From contig CAKRDT010000004.1 of the NCBI GenBank assembly GCA_934316545.1, forward strand, positions 1 through 64,000: 64,000 nucleotides of DNA, given 5' to 3'. A program made the translations under genes and the position numbers. Of this stretch, positions 17,824-26,571 are shown piece by piece. The notes below the pieces were generated by a model, which worked only from the letters and a program-made list of their open reading frames with translations, ran no database searches and was not told the DNA's origin. Each line of letters opens with the position of its first letter. Positions within the stretch are counted from its first letter, which is position 1. The DNA is from an uncultured Agathobacter sp. (GTDB taxonomy: Bacteria > Bacillota > Clostridia > Lachnospirales > Lachnospiraceae).

Positions 17824-18996
17824 CTATCCCAAATTCAACTTAGAAAAAGTTTTCTTTTCCATATCCAAAATATCTTTAACTGCCGCTCGAACAGCCTTCT
17901 CTATCGCCTGTTCCCCATCTTCATCATCAGATATCTCATATCGCTTTGTCGTAAAAATACGTTTATATACAAAATCGGATTTTCTCTTATCATTGGGTTT
18001 CAATATGTCTGTGATTACCTGCATCTTGTCCATCAATTCTTCCGGAACATTTTTGCCGGCAAGTTCAAATATTCCATAGAAACTATGCTCACTGATATTA
18101 AACCAATACGAATAAATATTTGTCGTTTTCCAAGAACTGACCGGCTCGTCCAAAAGCGGAAGATAATCATCCATTGTTTCTGTTCTAAAATTATATCCCC
18201 AGTTTCTGTCATAGATAATCAAACCTTCATCTGCTATACTACATAAGGTGTCTTTCACCGCATCTAACATCTGCGTCTTTCCGTCTGTTCTGTTTTCAAA
18301 AATAAGATCCAACGCTTTCTTATGCTTATTATATATTTTATTGCAAATTCCAATTAACTCTTGATCTTCCACAATATCTCTCCTGACAATATCAATATAG
18401 TTCCTAATCATCAATTCCGCATCCGGTTGTACTTTAATTCTTTCATTTACCTTTTCCAACACTTCTACAACATCACTATATGTAAGTACATCCCAATTTT
18501 CAATATCACTTGGGATTTCACCATCCGGCGTAAGAAATACAAACAAGCGATTATATTCAGGGTAGTCTTTTTCTAAAATTTCTCTATATCTGTTAAGCTG
18601 ATTACTATGCTCATGTGCACCAACTTTATTTTCTATAGCAATTACTGTTTTTTCTTCTGCCGATATCAGTAAAATATCAATATTTCTCCACTCTCTCAAA
18701 ACAGAAAAACTATAGAAATCCATCAATAAAATACGAAACACTTCATAGCGGCCATCTACATCATTTTCTACCAGCCTTTGAAGAATCGCCTTAAAAAAAG
18801 CATCTCCCATTCCATGATTCTCATTCGGGTTCAAAAGCCATCCCAGCATATTACTATGCCGGATTTCCGTCCTTGATATTTTAAGAACATCAAATAAATT
18901 AAATGTTCCCGTCCACGGAAGCAATTCATCTAAACATTCTATATCTAATAAAAAGTTTTGTAATGCTTCCTCCTTTGTCATTTCTGATTTTTCCAT
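17824..18996 (-). CDS. PD-(D/E)XK nuclease-superfamily protein (PDDEXK_4-like)
   Basis: The 390-residue protein carries the pattern of this restriction-like family: E44-IRHSNMLGWLL, D107 (RNIDILLIS), E122-N-K124 (IAIENKVGA) and Q133 with a following RY (SNQLNRYREIL). These are the acid, ExK and Q residues expected for a metal-dependent nuclease fold. The C-terminal half has no recognised domain. The ATG has GGGGGC 3 nt upstream. It is the first gene of a two-gene operon with a winged-helix protein. Related genes occur as orphans in many genomes; its target is unknown. Confidence 0.75.
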   Translation of the reverse strand: MEKSEMTKEEALQNFLLDIECLDELLPWTGTFNLFDVLKISRTEIRHSNMLGWLLNPNENHGMGDAFFKAILQRLVENDVDGRYEVFRILLMDFYSFSVLREWRNIDILLISAEEKTVIAIENKVGAHEHSNQLNRYREILEKDYPEYNRLFVFLTPDGEIPSDIENWDVLTYSDVVEVLEKVNERIKVQPDAELMIRNYIDIVRRDIVEDQELIGICNKIYNKHKKALDLIFENRTDGKTQMLDAVKDTLCSIADEGLIIYDRNWGYNFRTETMDDYLPLLDEPVSSWKTTNIYSYWFNISEHSFYGIFELAGKNVPEELMDKMQVITDILKPNDKRKSDFVYKRIFTTKRYEISDDEDGEQAIEKAVRAAVKDILDMEKKTFSKLNLG

Positions 18997-19109
18997 ATGC
19001 CCCCATTTCCATATCTAAGTATTGTACTCATAAAATTTTCAAGTTTATCCTATATGCTTATTGTTGATTTTACTATCATTATATATTTCATCAATTTCAT
19101 GTGCAACAG

Positions 19110-19141
19110 AAAAAGGAGTATGGATATCCCACACTCCTTTG
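19110..19141 (-). terminator. Terminator of the Rpn-type gene tail
   Basis: AAAGGAGTGTGGGATATCC pairs imperfectly with its continuation ATACTCCTTT and is followed by T5 on the minus strand, 10 bp past the stop codon. A homologous copy lies at 14505-14534. Confidence 0.75.
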
Positions 19142-19150
19142 GCGTTATTG

Positions 19151-19560
19151 CTACATTTCTTGCCTGATTTTTTCGTATAGTGGACGGATGGTTTCCGGAG
19201 ATTCTTCCAGTTCATCCGCGATCTGATCCAAAGGTTTGTTTTTCAGTATCTTTTTTTGAATGAGCTCCGATAATTGTTCTTTTCTTCCAATCTTTTCGCC
19301 ATCCTCAATTGCTTCGGCACGCTGCATTTCCAGCCTTCGTTCAAACGTATAATCTAATGTCATCACATGCATTACCTCCTCCCGGTGCTCATCCAAAAAA
19401 TCCCTGAGCACATCTTCTTCTATACAGTGATCGATTGCCTGCCTGATCGCGTCTTCCAGGTTTCCACTGATCTCATTATTTTTCCGCACCCTATCCACAA
19501 AATACATATATTCGCGCAATGTCCGGATGCTCCGTTGCCTGCTTAAATTAAAATATAGTA
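19151..19560 (-). pseudogene. C-terminal fragment of an Rpn-family nuclease/transposase
   Basis: About 120-135 codons remain. The readable part (LREYMYFVDRVRKN, then AIDHCIEEDVLRDFL, FERRLEMQRAEAIEDGEKIG and a C-terminal helix pair ending YEKIRQEM) matches the C-terminus of PD-(D/E)XK Rpn proteins, which are normally ~300 residues. The N-terminal nuclease core is missing; the open frame runs into the etfA terminator at 19560-19587. There is no good start codon. It is intact relative to the deleted copy at 14535-14672. Confidence 0.7.
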
Positions 19561-19587
19561 AAACCGCCGCGGAAATCCGCGGCGGTG
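19560..19587 (-). terminator. Terminator of the butyrate operon
   Basis: CCGCCGCGG and CCGCGGCGG form a perfect 9-bp all-GC stem around a 4-nt loop with T4 on the minus strand, about 30 bp past etfA. Confidence 0.92.
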
Positions 19588-19614
19588 TTCATCCCATCTT
19601 TATGTAAGATGTAA

Positions 19615-20661
19615 TTATTTATTCATCTCAGCCTTTAATGCTGCTGTAAGCTGTGGAACGATCTTGTTCAGATCTCCAACAATACCGTAATCAGCTACGT
19701 CGAAGATTGGAGCATCCTCGTCCTTGTTGATTGCGATGATGAGATCAGACTCTTCCATACCTGCAACGTGCTGGATTGCTCCGGAGATACCGATTGCAAA
19801 GTAGATCTGTGGACGAACAGTCTTACCTGTCTGTCCTACCTGATAATCCTGTGCTAACCAGCCATTCTCAACAACGGCACGTGAGCAGCTTACCATTCCG
19901 CCGAATACATCAGCGAGATCCTGAAGCATCTGGAAGTTCTCTTTGCTTCCAACTCCACGACCACCGGATACAAGAACCTTAGCATCCATGATGTTCTCTA
20001 CATTTCCAACTGCCTTAACAACGTTAAGGATGTCAACGTAGCGGTTGTTCTTCTCAAGTGTAGGATTGAACTCGATCACTTCAGCCTTGCGTCCAGCCTC
20101 CTTAGGAAGCTTCTGCATAACACCAGGACGAACAGTTGCCATCTGAGGACGGTTGTCCGGGCAGGCGATGGTAGCGATTGTGTTACCACCGAATGCAGGA
20201 CGAGTCATCAGTAACTGGTTGTGCTTCTGCTCATCTTCCTTACCAGGAACTGCATTGATCGGGAAATCACCAATCTCAAGCTTTGTACAGTCAGCAGTAA
20301 GTCCTGTAGCAACTCTTGCAGATACGGTAGGACCAAGGTCACGACCGATTGCTGTTGCACCAACTAACATAATCTCTGGCTTGTACTCATTGATGACTGC
20401 TGCAAGAGCCTGTGCATATGGCTCTGTGCGGTATGTCTCAAGTTCAGGATTATCTACAACGATAACCTTGTCTGCGCCATACTCGCCTAATTCATCAGCT
20501 AATCCCTTAACGTTAGATCCCAGAAGAACTGCTGTTACATCTGTACCTAAATCAGCTGCTAATTCTTTTGCCTTTCCGATTAACTCGAAAGCGATTGAGC
20601 TAAGCTCATTGTCCACCTGCTGTGCGTAGATATATACGCCCTTATATTCTTCTAAACCCAT
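19615..20661 (-). CDS. etfA: Electron transfer flavoprotein alpha subunit
   Basis: The protein has about 348 residues from ATG 20661 (MGLEEYKGVYIYAQQ); a GTG four codons upstream (20673) is possible. Together with EtfB it binds FAD and couples butyryl-CoA dehydrogenase to ferredoxin reduction by electron bifurcation. The C-terminal FAD-binding signature is clear (SGGRGVGSKENF, then WLAQDYQVGQTGKTVRPQIYFAIGISGAIQH). It is the last gene of the operon, 26 bp after etfB. Confidence 0.93.
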   Translation of the reverse strand: MGLEEYKGVYIYAQQVDNELSSIAFELIGKAKELAADLGTDVTAVLLGSNVKGLADELGEYGADKVIVVDNPELETYRTEPYAQALAAVINEYKPEIMLVGATAIGRDLGPTVSARVATGLTADCTKLEIGDFPINAVPGKEDEQKHNQLLMTRPAFGGNTIATIACPDNRPQMATVRPGVMQKLPKEAGRKAEVIEFNPTLEKNNRYVDILNVVKAVGNVENIMDAKVLVSGGRGVGSKENFQMLQDLADVFGGMVSCSRAVVENGWLAQDYQVGQTGKTVRPQIYFAIGISGAIQHVAGMEESDLIIAINKDEDAPIFDVADYGIVGDLNKIVPQLTAALKAEMNK

Positions 20662-20687
20662 TTTTTTCACCACTTTTCTATATAATA

Positions 20688-21470
20688 TTAGATAATATGT
20701 TTCTCTTTGAACTTACCGATCAGATAGTTTACAGACTCTGCTGGGTCAAGGTTTACTTTCTCTCCTGCTCCCTTAGGTACCTTATCAGATGCCTTAGCGA
20801 TCTTTGTTGGAGATCCCTTAAGACCAAGGTTCGAATCATCAACATCCTTAAGATCAGCTCTGCCCCATACGGTTACTTCTTTGTCACAAGCATCGAAGAT
20901 TCCGCCAGGAGTCATATATCTTGGCTCGTTTAACTCAGAAAGAGCAGTGATCAGGCAAGGCATCTTAGCCTTGATCTCATGATATCTGTCCTCATACTGA
21001 CGCTTAACGATAACGGAATCACCCTCAACCTTGATATCCTCTGCATAAGAGATTACCGGAAGTCCAAGGTGCTCAGCGATCTGTGGTCCAACCTGTGCGG
21101 TATCACCATCGATAGCCTGACGTCCTGTGATGATCAGATCGTAATCAAGGTTACGAAGTGCTCCGGCGATTGTTGTAGAGGTAGCCCATGTATCAGCTCC
21201 ACCTAAAACACGGTCTGTTACGAGGATTGCATCGTCAGCGCCCATAGCCATAGCCTCACGAAGAACTGCATCAGCCTTTGGAAGACCCATTGTAAGAACG
21301 GTAACCTTTGCGCCAGTTGCATCTTTAATTCTAAGTGCTGCCTCAAGACCAGCCTTATCATCTGGGTTCATGATGGCAAGCATTGCTGCTCTATCAAGTG
21401 TTCCATCCGGGTTGAACTTAACTCCACCCTTGGTATCAGGAACCTGTTTAATACATACTACGATATTCAT
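20688..21470 (-). CDS. etfB: Electron transfer flavoprotein beta subunit
   Basis: The 260-residue protein starts MNIVVCIKQVPDTKGGVKFN, a typical EtfB start, with AAGGAG upstream. It contains the ETF beta signature VISYAEDIKVEGDSVIVKRQ and an adenosine-binding DRVLGGADTWATS segment. It pairs with EtfA and Bcd in the bifurcating complex that makes butyryl-CoA from crotonyl-CoA. A 189-bp spacer with three hairpins separates it from bcd. Confidence 0.94.
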   Translation of the reverse strand: MNIVVCIKQVPDTKGGVKFNPDGTLDRAAMLAIMNPDDKAGLEAALRIKDATGAKVTVLTMGLPKADAVLREAMAMGADDAILVTDRVLGGADTWATSTTIAGALRNLDYDLIITGRQAIDGDTAQVGPQIAEHLGLPVISYAEDIKVEGDSVIVKRQYEDRYHEIKAKMPCLITALSELNEPRYMTPGGIFDACDKEVTVWGRADLKDVDDSNLGLKGSPTKIAKASDKVPKGAGEKVNLDPAESVNYLIGKFKEKHII

Positions 21471-21537
21471 GTATTATTATCTCCTTTTCTTCATTCTTGT
21501 TCTTTTGTATAACGAATTGTCTTAATGATACGGATCA

Positions 21538-21657
21538 GATATAAGCGGCACCGCTTATATCGTATAAAAAACTATCGTCTACAAAAGCAAGTCCCATTCG
21601 CGAAGCGAATTCTTAATGGACTTGCGCTCGTGATTGTGAAGGTACTGAACAATCACG
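21538..21657. repeat. Three consecutive hairpins between bcd and etfB
   Basis: GATATAAGCGG/CCGCTTATATC (21538-21561) is a perfect 11-bp palindrome. GCAAGTCC...CATTCGC pairs with GCGAAT...ATGGACTTGC (21587-21625). CGTGATTG pairs with CAATCACG (21629-21657). None is followed by a T run, so they look like mRNA-processing or stabilising structures inside the operon and not terminators. Confidence 0.75.
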
Positions 21658-21659
21658 AA

Positions 21660-22814
21660 TTATCTTAATAATGCTCCAGAGATAACCATACGCTGAACTT
21701 CTGAAGTTCCCTCGTAGATCTCTGTGATCTTAGCATCACGCATCATACGCTCTACGTCGTACTCACGGATATATCCGTATCCACCGAATAACTGAACAAC
21801 TTCTGTTGTAACAGCCATAGCGGTCTCAGCTGCGAATAACTTAGCCTTAGCTGCTTCTACAGAATAGGTCTTCTGTGTAGCCTTAGCCATAGCTGCCTTG
21901 TAAACAAGAAGCTGGGCAGCTTCAATTCTTGCTGCCATATCAGCAAGTTTGAACTGTGTATTCTGCTGCTGTGCGATGGAACGGCCGAACTGCTTTCTCT
22001 CCTTTGTATATGCGATACAACGATCTAAAGCGCCCTCTGCGATACCAAGTGCCTGAGCAGCGATACCGATACGTCCACCATCAAGAGTGTGCATAGCGAT
22101 AGGGAATCCTCTTCCTTCCGGTCCGAGTAATGCATCCTTAGGAATTCTGCAATCCTCGAAGATCAGCTCGTAGGTAGATGATCCACGGATACCCATCTTC
22201 TTCTCCTTGGTTCCGAATGAGAATCCAGGAGCACCCTTCTCTACGATAAATGCGGAGAAGTTCTTCTTCTTTCTGCCTCTCTTATCCTCGGTAATGCTTG
22301 TGATTGCAATGATAATGTATACATCTGCGACCTTACCGTTTGTGATGAAGCACTTGGATCCGTTAAGAACCCACTCATCTCCATCCAATACAGCCTTTGT
22401 CTGACATCCCTGTGCATCTGTACCTGCACCAGGCTCTGTAAGACCGAAAGCACCGATCTTCTCGCCCTTGGCAAGTGGAGCAACATACTTCTGCTTCTGC
22501 TCTTCTGTACCGTATGTCATAATCGGATCAATGCAAAGGGAGGTATGTGCAGAAACGATAACACCTGTAGTTCCGCAAACCTTTGATAACTCTTCTACAC
22601 ACATAACGTATGTAAGAGGATCACATCCCTGTCCGCCGTACTCCTTTGGTACCGGGATTCCCATGAATCCATATTTACCCATCTTTGCAACAGTCTCAGC
22701 CGGGAACTGCTCTGTCTCGTCAGTCTCCTGTGCAAGAGGTTTTACTTCTGTCTCAGCGAAGTCTCTGAAAAGACCGCGAGCCATCTCATGTTTCTTGTCT
22801 AAAGTAAAATCCAT
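21660..22814 (-). CDS. bcd: Butyryl-CoA dehydrogenase
   Basis: The 384-residue acyl-CoA dehydrogenase reduces crotonyl-CoA to butyryl-CoA with EtfAB. The FAD/acyl-CoA motifs are present (GAFGLTEPGAGTDAQG, then CFITNG) and the catalytic glutamate is E368 in IYEGTSEVQRM. Length is normal. The gene follows hbd by 38 bp. The context with thl, hbd and etfBA supports the short-chain butyryl specificity over other acyl-CoA dehydrogenases. Confidence 0.94.
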   Translation of the reverse strand: MDFTLDKKHEMARGLFRDFAETEVKPLAQETDETEQFPAETVAKMGKYGFMGIPVPKEYGGQGCDPLTYVMCVEELSKVCGTTGVIVSAHTSLCIDPIMTYGTEEQKQKYVAPLAKGEKIGAFGLTEPGAGTDAQGCQTKAVLDGDEWVLNGSKCFITNGKVADVYIIIAITSITEDKRGRKKKNFSAFIVEKGAPGFSFGTKEKKMGIRGSSTYELIFEDCRIPKDALLGPEGRGFPIAMHTLDGGRIGIAAQALGIAEGALDRCIAYTKERKQFGRSIAQQQNTQFKLADMAARIEAAQLLVYKAAMAKATQKTYSVEAAKAKLFAAETAMAVTTEVVQLFGGYGYIREYDVERMMRDAKITEIYEGTSEVQRMVISGALLR

Positions 22815-22852
22815 GATTTTAACACTCCTTATTTTAAAATTTATTCTATTTC

Positions 22853-23725
22853 TTAGTTGGCATCAATAGCTGTCTTAGTACGATCTGCGTTGTATACGTA
22901 GAATCCCTTACCAGACTTAACGCCAAGGTTTCCACCACGAACCATCTTACGGATGAGTGGGCAAGCACGATACTTGCTGTCACCTGTCTCATTGTAGAGA
23001 ACATCCATGATTGCAAGGCAGATATCAAGACCGATGAAGTCACCTAACTCTAATGGTCCCATTGGATGGTTAGCACCGAGCTTCATAGCTGCATCGATAC
23101 CAGCGATATCAGAAACACCTTCCATCTTGATGAAAGCAGCTTCGTTGATCATTGGGATTAAGATACGGTTAACTACGAAACCAGCAGCCTCGTTAACCTG
23201 TACCGGAGTCTTTCCGATTTCCTCAGCGATCTTCTTGATTGCCTCAACAGTCTCAGCAGGTGTATTAACACCGGCGATAACCTCTACTAACTTCATACGG
23301 TCAGCAGGATTGAAGAAATGCATTCCGATCATTGGACGAGTAAGTCCGTTACCAATCTCTGTGATAGAGAGTGAAGATGTATTAGAAGCGAAGATGCACT
23401 CTGGCTTAGCAATCTTGTCTAACTCAGCGAATGTTGTCTTCTTAACTTCCATATTTTCGAAAGCAGCCTCAACGATAAGATCGCAGTCTTTGCAGAGGTC
23501 TTCCTTTAAACCTGGAGTGATCTTAGCAAGGATTGCATCAACCTTCTCCTGTGTCATTTTCTCTTTAGCAACAAGTCTTGCATAACCCTTAGCAATCTTG
23601 TCCTTTCCGCCTTCAGCCCACTCCTGCTTGATGTCGCAGAGTGCAACTTCATATCCGTCTACCTGCGCGAATGCCTTAGCGATTCCCTGGCCCATTGTAC
23701 CAGCACCGATAACTCCAACCTTCAT
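22853..23725 (-). CDS. hbd: 3-hydroxybutyryl-CoA dehydrogenase
   Basis: The 290-residue enzyme reduces acetoacetyl-CoA to 3-hydroxybutyryl-CoA. It starts MKVGVIGAGTMGQGIAKAF, the Rossmann NAD-binding glycine motif. The catalytic His is in GMHFFNPADRMKLVEVI, and NRILIPMINEA begins the C-terminal domain. AGGAGG precedes the start. It lies between thl and bcd. Confidence 0.95.
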   Translation of the reverse strand: MKVGVIGAGTMGQGIAKAFAQVDGYEVALCDIKQEWAEGGKDKIAKGYARLVAKEKMTQEKVDAILAKITPGLKEDLCKDCDLIVEAAFENMEVKKTTFAELDKIAKPECIFASNTSSLSITEIGNGLTRPMIGMHFFNPADRMKLVEVIAGVNTPAETVEAIKKIAEEIGKTPVQVNEAAGFVVNRILIPMINEAAFIKMEGVSDIAGIDAAMKLGANHPMGPLELGDFIGLDICLAIMDVLYNETGDSKYRACPLIRKMVRGGNLGVKSGKGFYVYNADRTKTAIDAN

Positions 23726-23808
23726 TTTAAGTTCCTCCTAAAATAAATATTTATATTACATTTCAAGGGGATGCCTAAGCACCCCCTATGTATTTCTATG
23801 GCAAATAA

Positions 23809-24993
23809 TTAGTATTTCTCAACGATTGTAGAGCAGCCCATTCCACCACCGATACACAGTGTAGCAAGACCTCTGTTAGATCCTCTCTTCTGCATCTCGT
23901 GTAACAGTGTAACAAGAATACGGCATCCTGAAGCTCCAACCGGATGTCCAAGTGCGATTGCACCACCGTTAACGTTAACCTTAGACATATCGAACTTAAG
24001 GTCTCTTGCTACTGCGATAGACTGAGCAGCGAATGCCTCGTTAGCCTCGATCAGATCGAAATCGTCGATTGTAAGTCCTGTCTTAGCAAGAACCTTTCTT
24101 GTAGAAGCAACAGGTCCAACACCCATGATCTCCGGCTCTACTCCGCCAAGAGCTCCGGCTACCCATGTAGCCATTGGTGTAACACCAAGCTCCTTAGCCT
24201 TCTCTTCGCTCATAACAACGATTGCTGCAGCACCATCGTTGATTCCGGAAGCGTTACCAGCTGTAACCAGTCCGCCTTCCTTACCTGAGCAGCAACGTAA
24301 CTTGCCAAGAGACTCAGCAGTTGTTCCAGGACGTGGTCCCTCATCTTTAACGAAATCAACCATTTCCTTCTTAACCTTAACCGGTACAGGAACGATCTCA
24401 TCGTCAAATTTACCAGCTGCGATAGCAGCTTCGCACTTCTGCTGGCTGTTTGCAGAGAACTCATCAAGTTCTTCTCTTGTAATACCATACTTGTCACATA
24501 CGTTCTCAGCAGTGATCATCATATGGTAGTGGTTGAATGCATCTGTTAATGCATCGTTAACCATTGTATCAATGATTGTTGCATTGTTCATTCTGTATCC
24601 AAAACGAGCCTTTGTCATAGCGTAAGGAGCCATAGACATGTTCTCCATACCACCAGCTACAACGATATCAGCCTCGCCAGCCATAATCATTGTTGCAGCA
24701 TCGTTTACACACTTAAGACCGGATCCACAAACTACGTTGATTGTGATTGCCGGAACCTCGATCGGTAAACCAGCCTTGATGGAAGCCTGACGAGCTACGT
24801 TCTGTCCCTGAGCTGCCTGAATTACACAACCCATCTTAACTTCGTCAACCATCTCCGGCTTAACGCCAGCTCTGTTTAAAGCTTCTTTAATTACGATTGC
24901 ACCTAAATCTGCTGCTGGAGTATTGCTTAATGCTCCACCCATCTTGCCGATTGCTGTACGGCAAGCACCTGCTAATACAACTTTCTTTGCCAT
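23809..24993 (-). CDS. thl: Acetyl-CoA acetyltransferase (thiolase)
   Basis: The 394-residue biosynthetic thiolase condenses two acetyl-CoA to acetoacetyl-CoA, the entry to butyrate synthesis. The nucleophile is C89 ([10 protein letters not shown]); the second catalytic pair lies in [10 protein letters not shown] (His) and TLCIGGGMG (Cys). Length is typical. It is the first gene of the operon and is preceded by AAAGGAGA, a Rex-type operator and a strong promoter. Confidence 0.95.
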   Translation of the reverse strand: MAKKVVLAGACRTAIGKMGGALSNTPAADLGAIVIKEALNRAGVKPEMVDEVKMGCVIQAAQGQNVARQASIKAGLPIEVPAITINVVCGSGLKCVNDAATMIMAGEADIVVAGGMENMSMAPYAMTKARFGYRMNNATIIDTMVNDALTDAFNHYHMMITAENVCDKYGITREELDEFSANSQQKCEAAIAAGKFDDEIVPVPVKVKKEMVDFVKDEGPRPGTTAESLGKLRCCSGKEGGLVTAGNASGINDGAAAIVVMSEEKAKELGVTPMATWVAGALGGVEPEIMGVGPVASTRKVLAKTGLTIDDFDLIEANEAFAAQSIAVARDLKFDMSKVNVNGGAIALGHPVGASGCRILVTLLHEMQKRGSNRGLATLCIGGGMGCSTIVEKY

Positions 24994-25032
24994 CTTTACG
25001 TTCTCCTTTAAATTGAACTTACGCCTGAGGCG

Positions 25033-25050
25033 CTGTTAATTTTTTAACAA
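25033..25050 (-). promoter_or_regulatory. Rex operator at the butyrate operon
   Basis: On the minus strand TTGTTAAAAAATTAACAG matches the Rex consensus TTGTTAANNNNTTAACAA at 13 of the 14 defined bases (last base G). It lies a few bases downstream of the -10 box, so the NADH-sensing repressor Rex would block initiation when NAD+ is high. Rex control of thl and bcd-cluster genes is established in clostridia. Confidence 0.8.
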
Positions 25051-25055
25051 TGTCT

Positions 25056-25084
25056 ATATTACCACATTTTTCGCTTAAAATCAA
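25056..25084 (-). promoter_or_regulatory. thl operon promoter
   Basis: On the minus strand TTGATT (25084-25079) and TAATAT (25061-25056) are spaced by 17 bp, about 65 bp upstream of the thl start codon. Confidence 0.75.
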
Positions 25085-25150
25085 TCCATTTTCCTAAGCC
25101 TTCTCAAAAAATTCACATAAATTTTAAAAACATGTACAAATTCATCAACA

Positions 25151-25179
25151 TTGCATATAAAGTACTTTTATGCTATATT
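25151..25179 (+). promoter_or_regulatory. Promoter of the HD-domain gene
   Basis: TTGCAT (25151-25156) and TATATT (25174-25179) are spaced by 17 bp and point away from the thl promoter. The two promoters are divergent. Confidence 0.6.
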
Positions 25180-25255
25180 AAAGATACTTTTAAAACATGT
25201 CCATGTGACGGCTTCAACAAAGACCGATCACGCATTTATTGGGAAGGTAATGATT

Positions 25256-26458
25256 ATGAAATTTGTTAAAACAGATCATCTAAAAGCCGGAATGCGCCTG
25301 GCAAAACCGATCTACAATAAAAATGGTGTCCTTTTGTATGACCGCAATTCAACACTGACAGAACCAGGAATCATCAGCGCCAGAAACTTTGGTCTGGTCG
25401 GTATCTATATTCTCGAACCGGCAGAACCTGTACCGCCACTTTCCCGTGAGGATCTGGAGTTTGAACAGCTGCAGACGGTGTATATCTTCCAATTGCGTGA
25501 ATGCCTTGAGCTCATCGGAAAACGGAAACGGATCGAACCGCTCCCGAAGCTTCTCGACAATATTATGAATCATTACGGAGCACTTGACCACCGTGTGAAC
25601 TTTAATCAGAATCTGAGAAGCAGCGACGATTTCATGTACAAGCATGCAATCAGCACCGCAATCCTTGTCTCCATGATCTCCTCACGGCTTCATTATGATG
25701 CTCTTCAACAGCACACACTCGCGGCTGCAGCTTTACTATATGACATCGGATATAGTCATGTACCGAAAAATATTCTCGATAAGGAAACCGGATTTTTATC
25801 CGCATCTGACCGTGAAGTAATCCAGCATGCTTTAGAGCGCGGAATCGAACCGCTCGGAATGTATCGTAATGACTTCGAATTTTTCCCGAGAGCGCTCGCA
25901 TTAATGCAGGCTTATATCTATGCGGATTATCCGGATAAACTTGCAATCATGCCGGATGAAGAACTGCAGGATATGGTAAAGATTCTGCGTGTTGCAGACG
26001 AGTTTGATCAAATGACAGCCATGAACATCGGTCACGAACCGGTATCGGAGATCGCGGCGATGAAGATTCTGCTCTCCGATCCAGATCGCTACGATAAACA
26101 GATCGTGTCCACACTCGCAGAATGTATTCATATTGTTCCGCAGGCAGCCAACATCGATCTGTCTACCGGTGACAAAGGAATCGTTCTTGTCGAAAACGCC
26201 GAAAACTATATGCGTCCGATCATCCTTCGCCTCGGTGATAACAAGATCTATGATCTAAGTTCAGAATCCGATTTTCGTAAGGTACAGATTCTTGATATCA
26301 TGAAGACAATGGACAACCGTATCTCAGTTGATGAAGAAACGCTAAAACAGTTCGTCCCGGATGAGAAGTTAAAGGAACTTACTACAAAATTCCGTGAAAA
26401 ATTAAGAAAGGTTCACGAACGCCAGGCTGCGCAGACAGGCACCAACACAAAACGATGA
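25256..26458 (+). CDS. Degenerate HD-GYP-like signalling protein
   Basis: The protein has about 400 residues from ATG 25256, which has GGAAGG 8 nt upstream. The N-terminus (VKTDHLKAGMRLAKPIYNKNG) is the usual entry segment of HD-GYP cyclic-di-GMP phosphodiesterases, and the core follows as KHAISTAILVSMI and AAALLYDIGYSHVPKNIL with LSASDREVIQHALERGIEPL. The metal-binding His of the HD pair is Tyr (Y162-D163) and the GYP motif is absent. Catalysis is therefore doubtful; a binding or sensory role is more likely. It is a single-gene unit divergent from thl. Confidence 0.7.
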   Translation: MKFVKTDHLKAGMRLAKPIYNKNGVLLYDRNSTLTEPGIISARNFGLVGIYILEPAEPVPPLSREDLEFEQLQTVYIFQLRECLELIGKRKRIEPLPKLLDNIMNHYGALDHRVNFNQNLRSSDDFMYKHAISTAILVSMISSRLHYDALQQHTLAAAALLYDIGYSHVPKNILDKETGFLSASDREVIQHALERGIEPLGMYRNDFEFFPRALALMQAYIYADYPDKLAIMPDEELQDMVKILRVADEFDQMTAMNIGHEPVSEIAAMKILLSDPDRYDKQIVSTLAECIHIVPQAANIDLSTGDKGIVLVENAENYMRPIILRLGDNKIYDLSSESDFRKVQILDIMKTMDNRISVDEETLKQFVPDEKLKELTTKFREKLRKVHERQAAQTGTNTKR

Positions 26459-26508
26459 CAATATCGCGTGCGCATACCACACACTCTCGCGCAGATGATG
26501 TGCCACAT

Positions 26509-26549
26509 AAAAAACTCCGCAAGGGAACGCATCCCCACGGAGTTTTTTT
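26509..26549. terminator. Bidirectional terminator between convergent genes
   Basis: AAAAAACTCCG and CGGAGTTTTTTT pair around a loop with AAGGG/CCCC. It serves the HD-domain gene on the plus strand and the PAP2 gene on the minus strand. Confidence 0.9.
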
Positions 26550-26571
26550 ACGGCAATATGCAGCCTGACAG

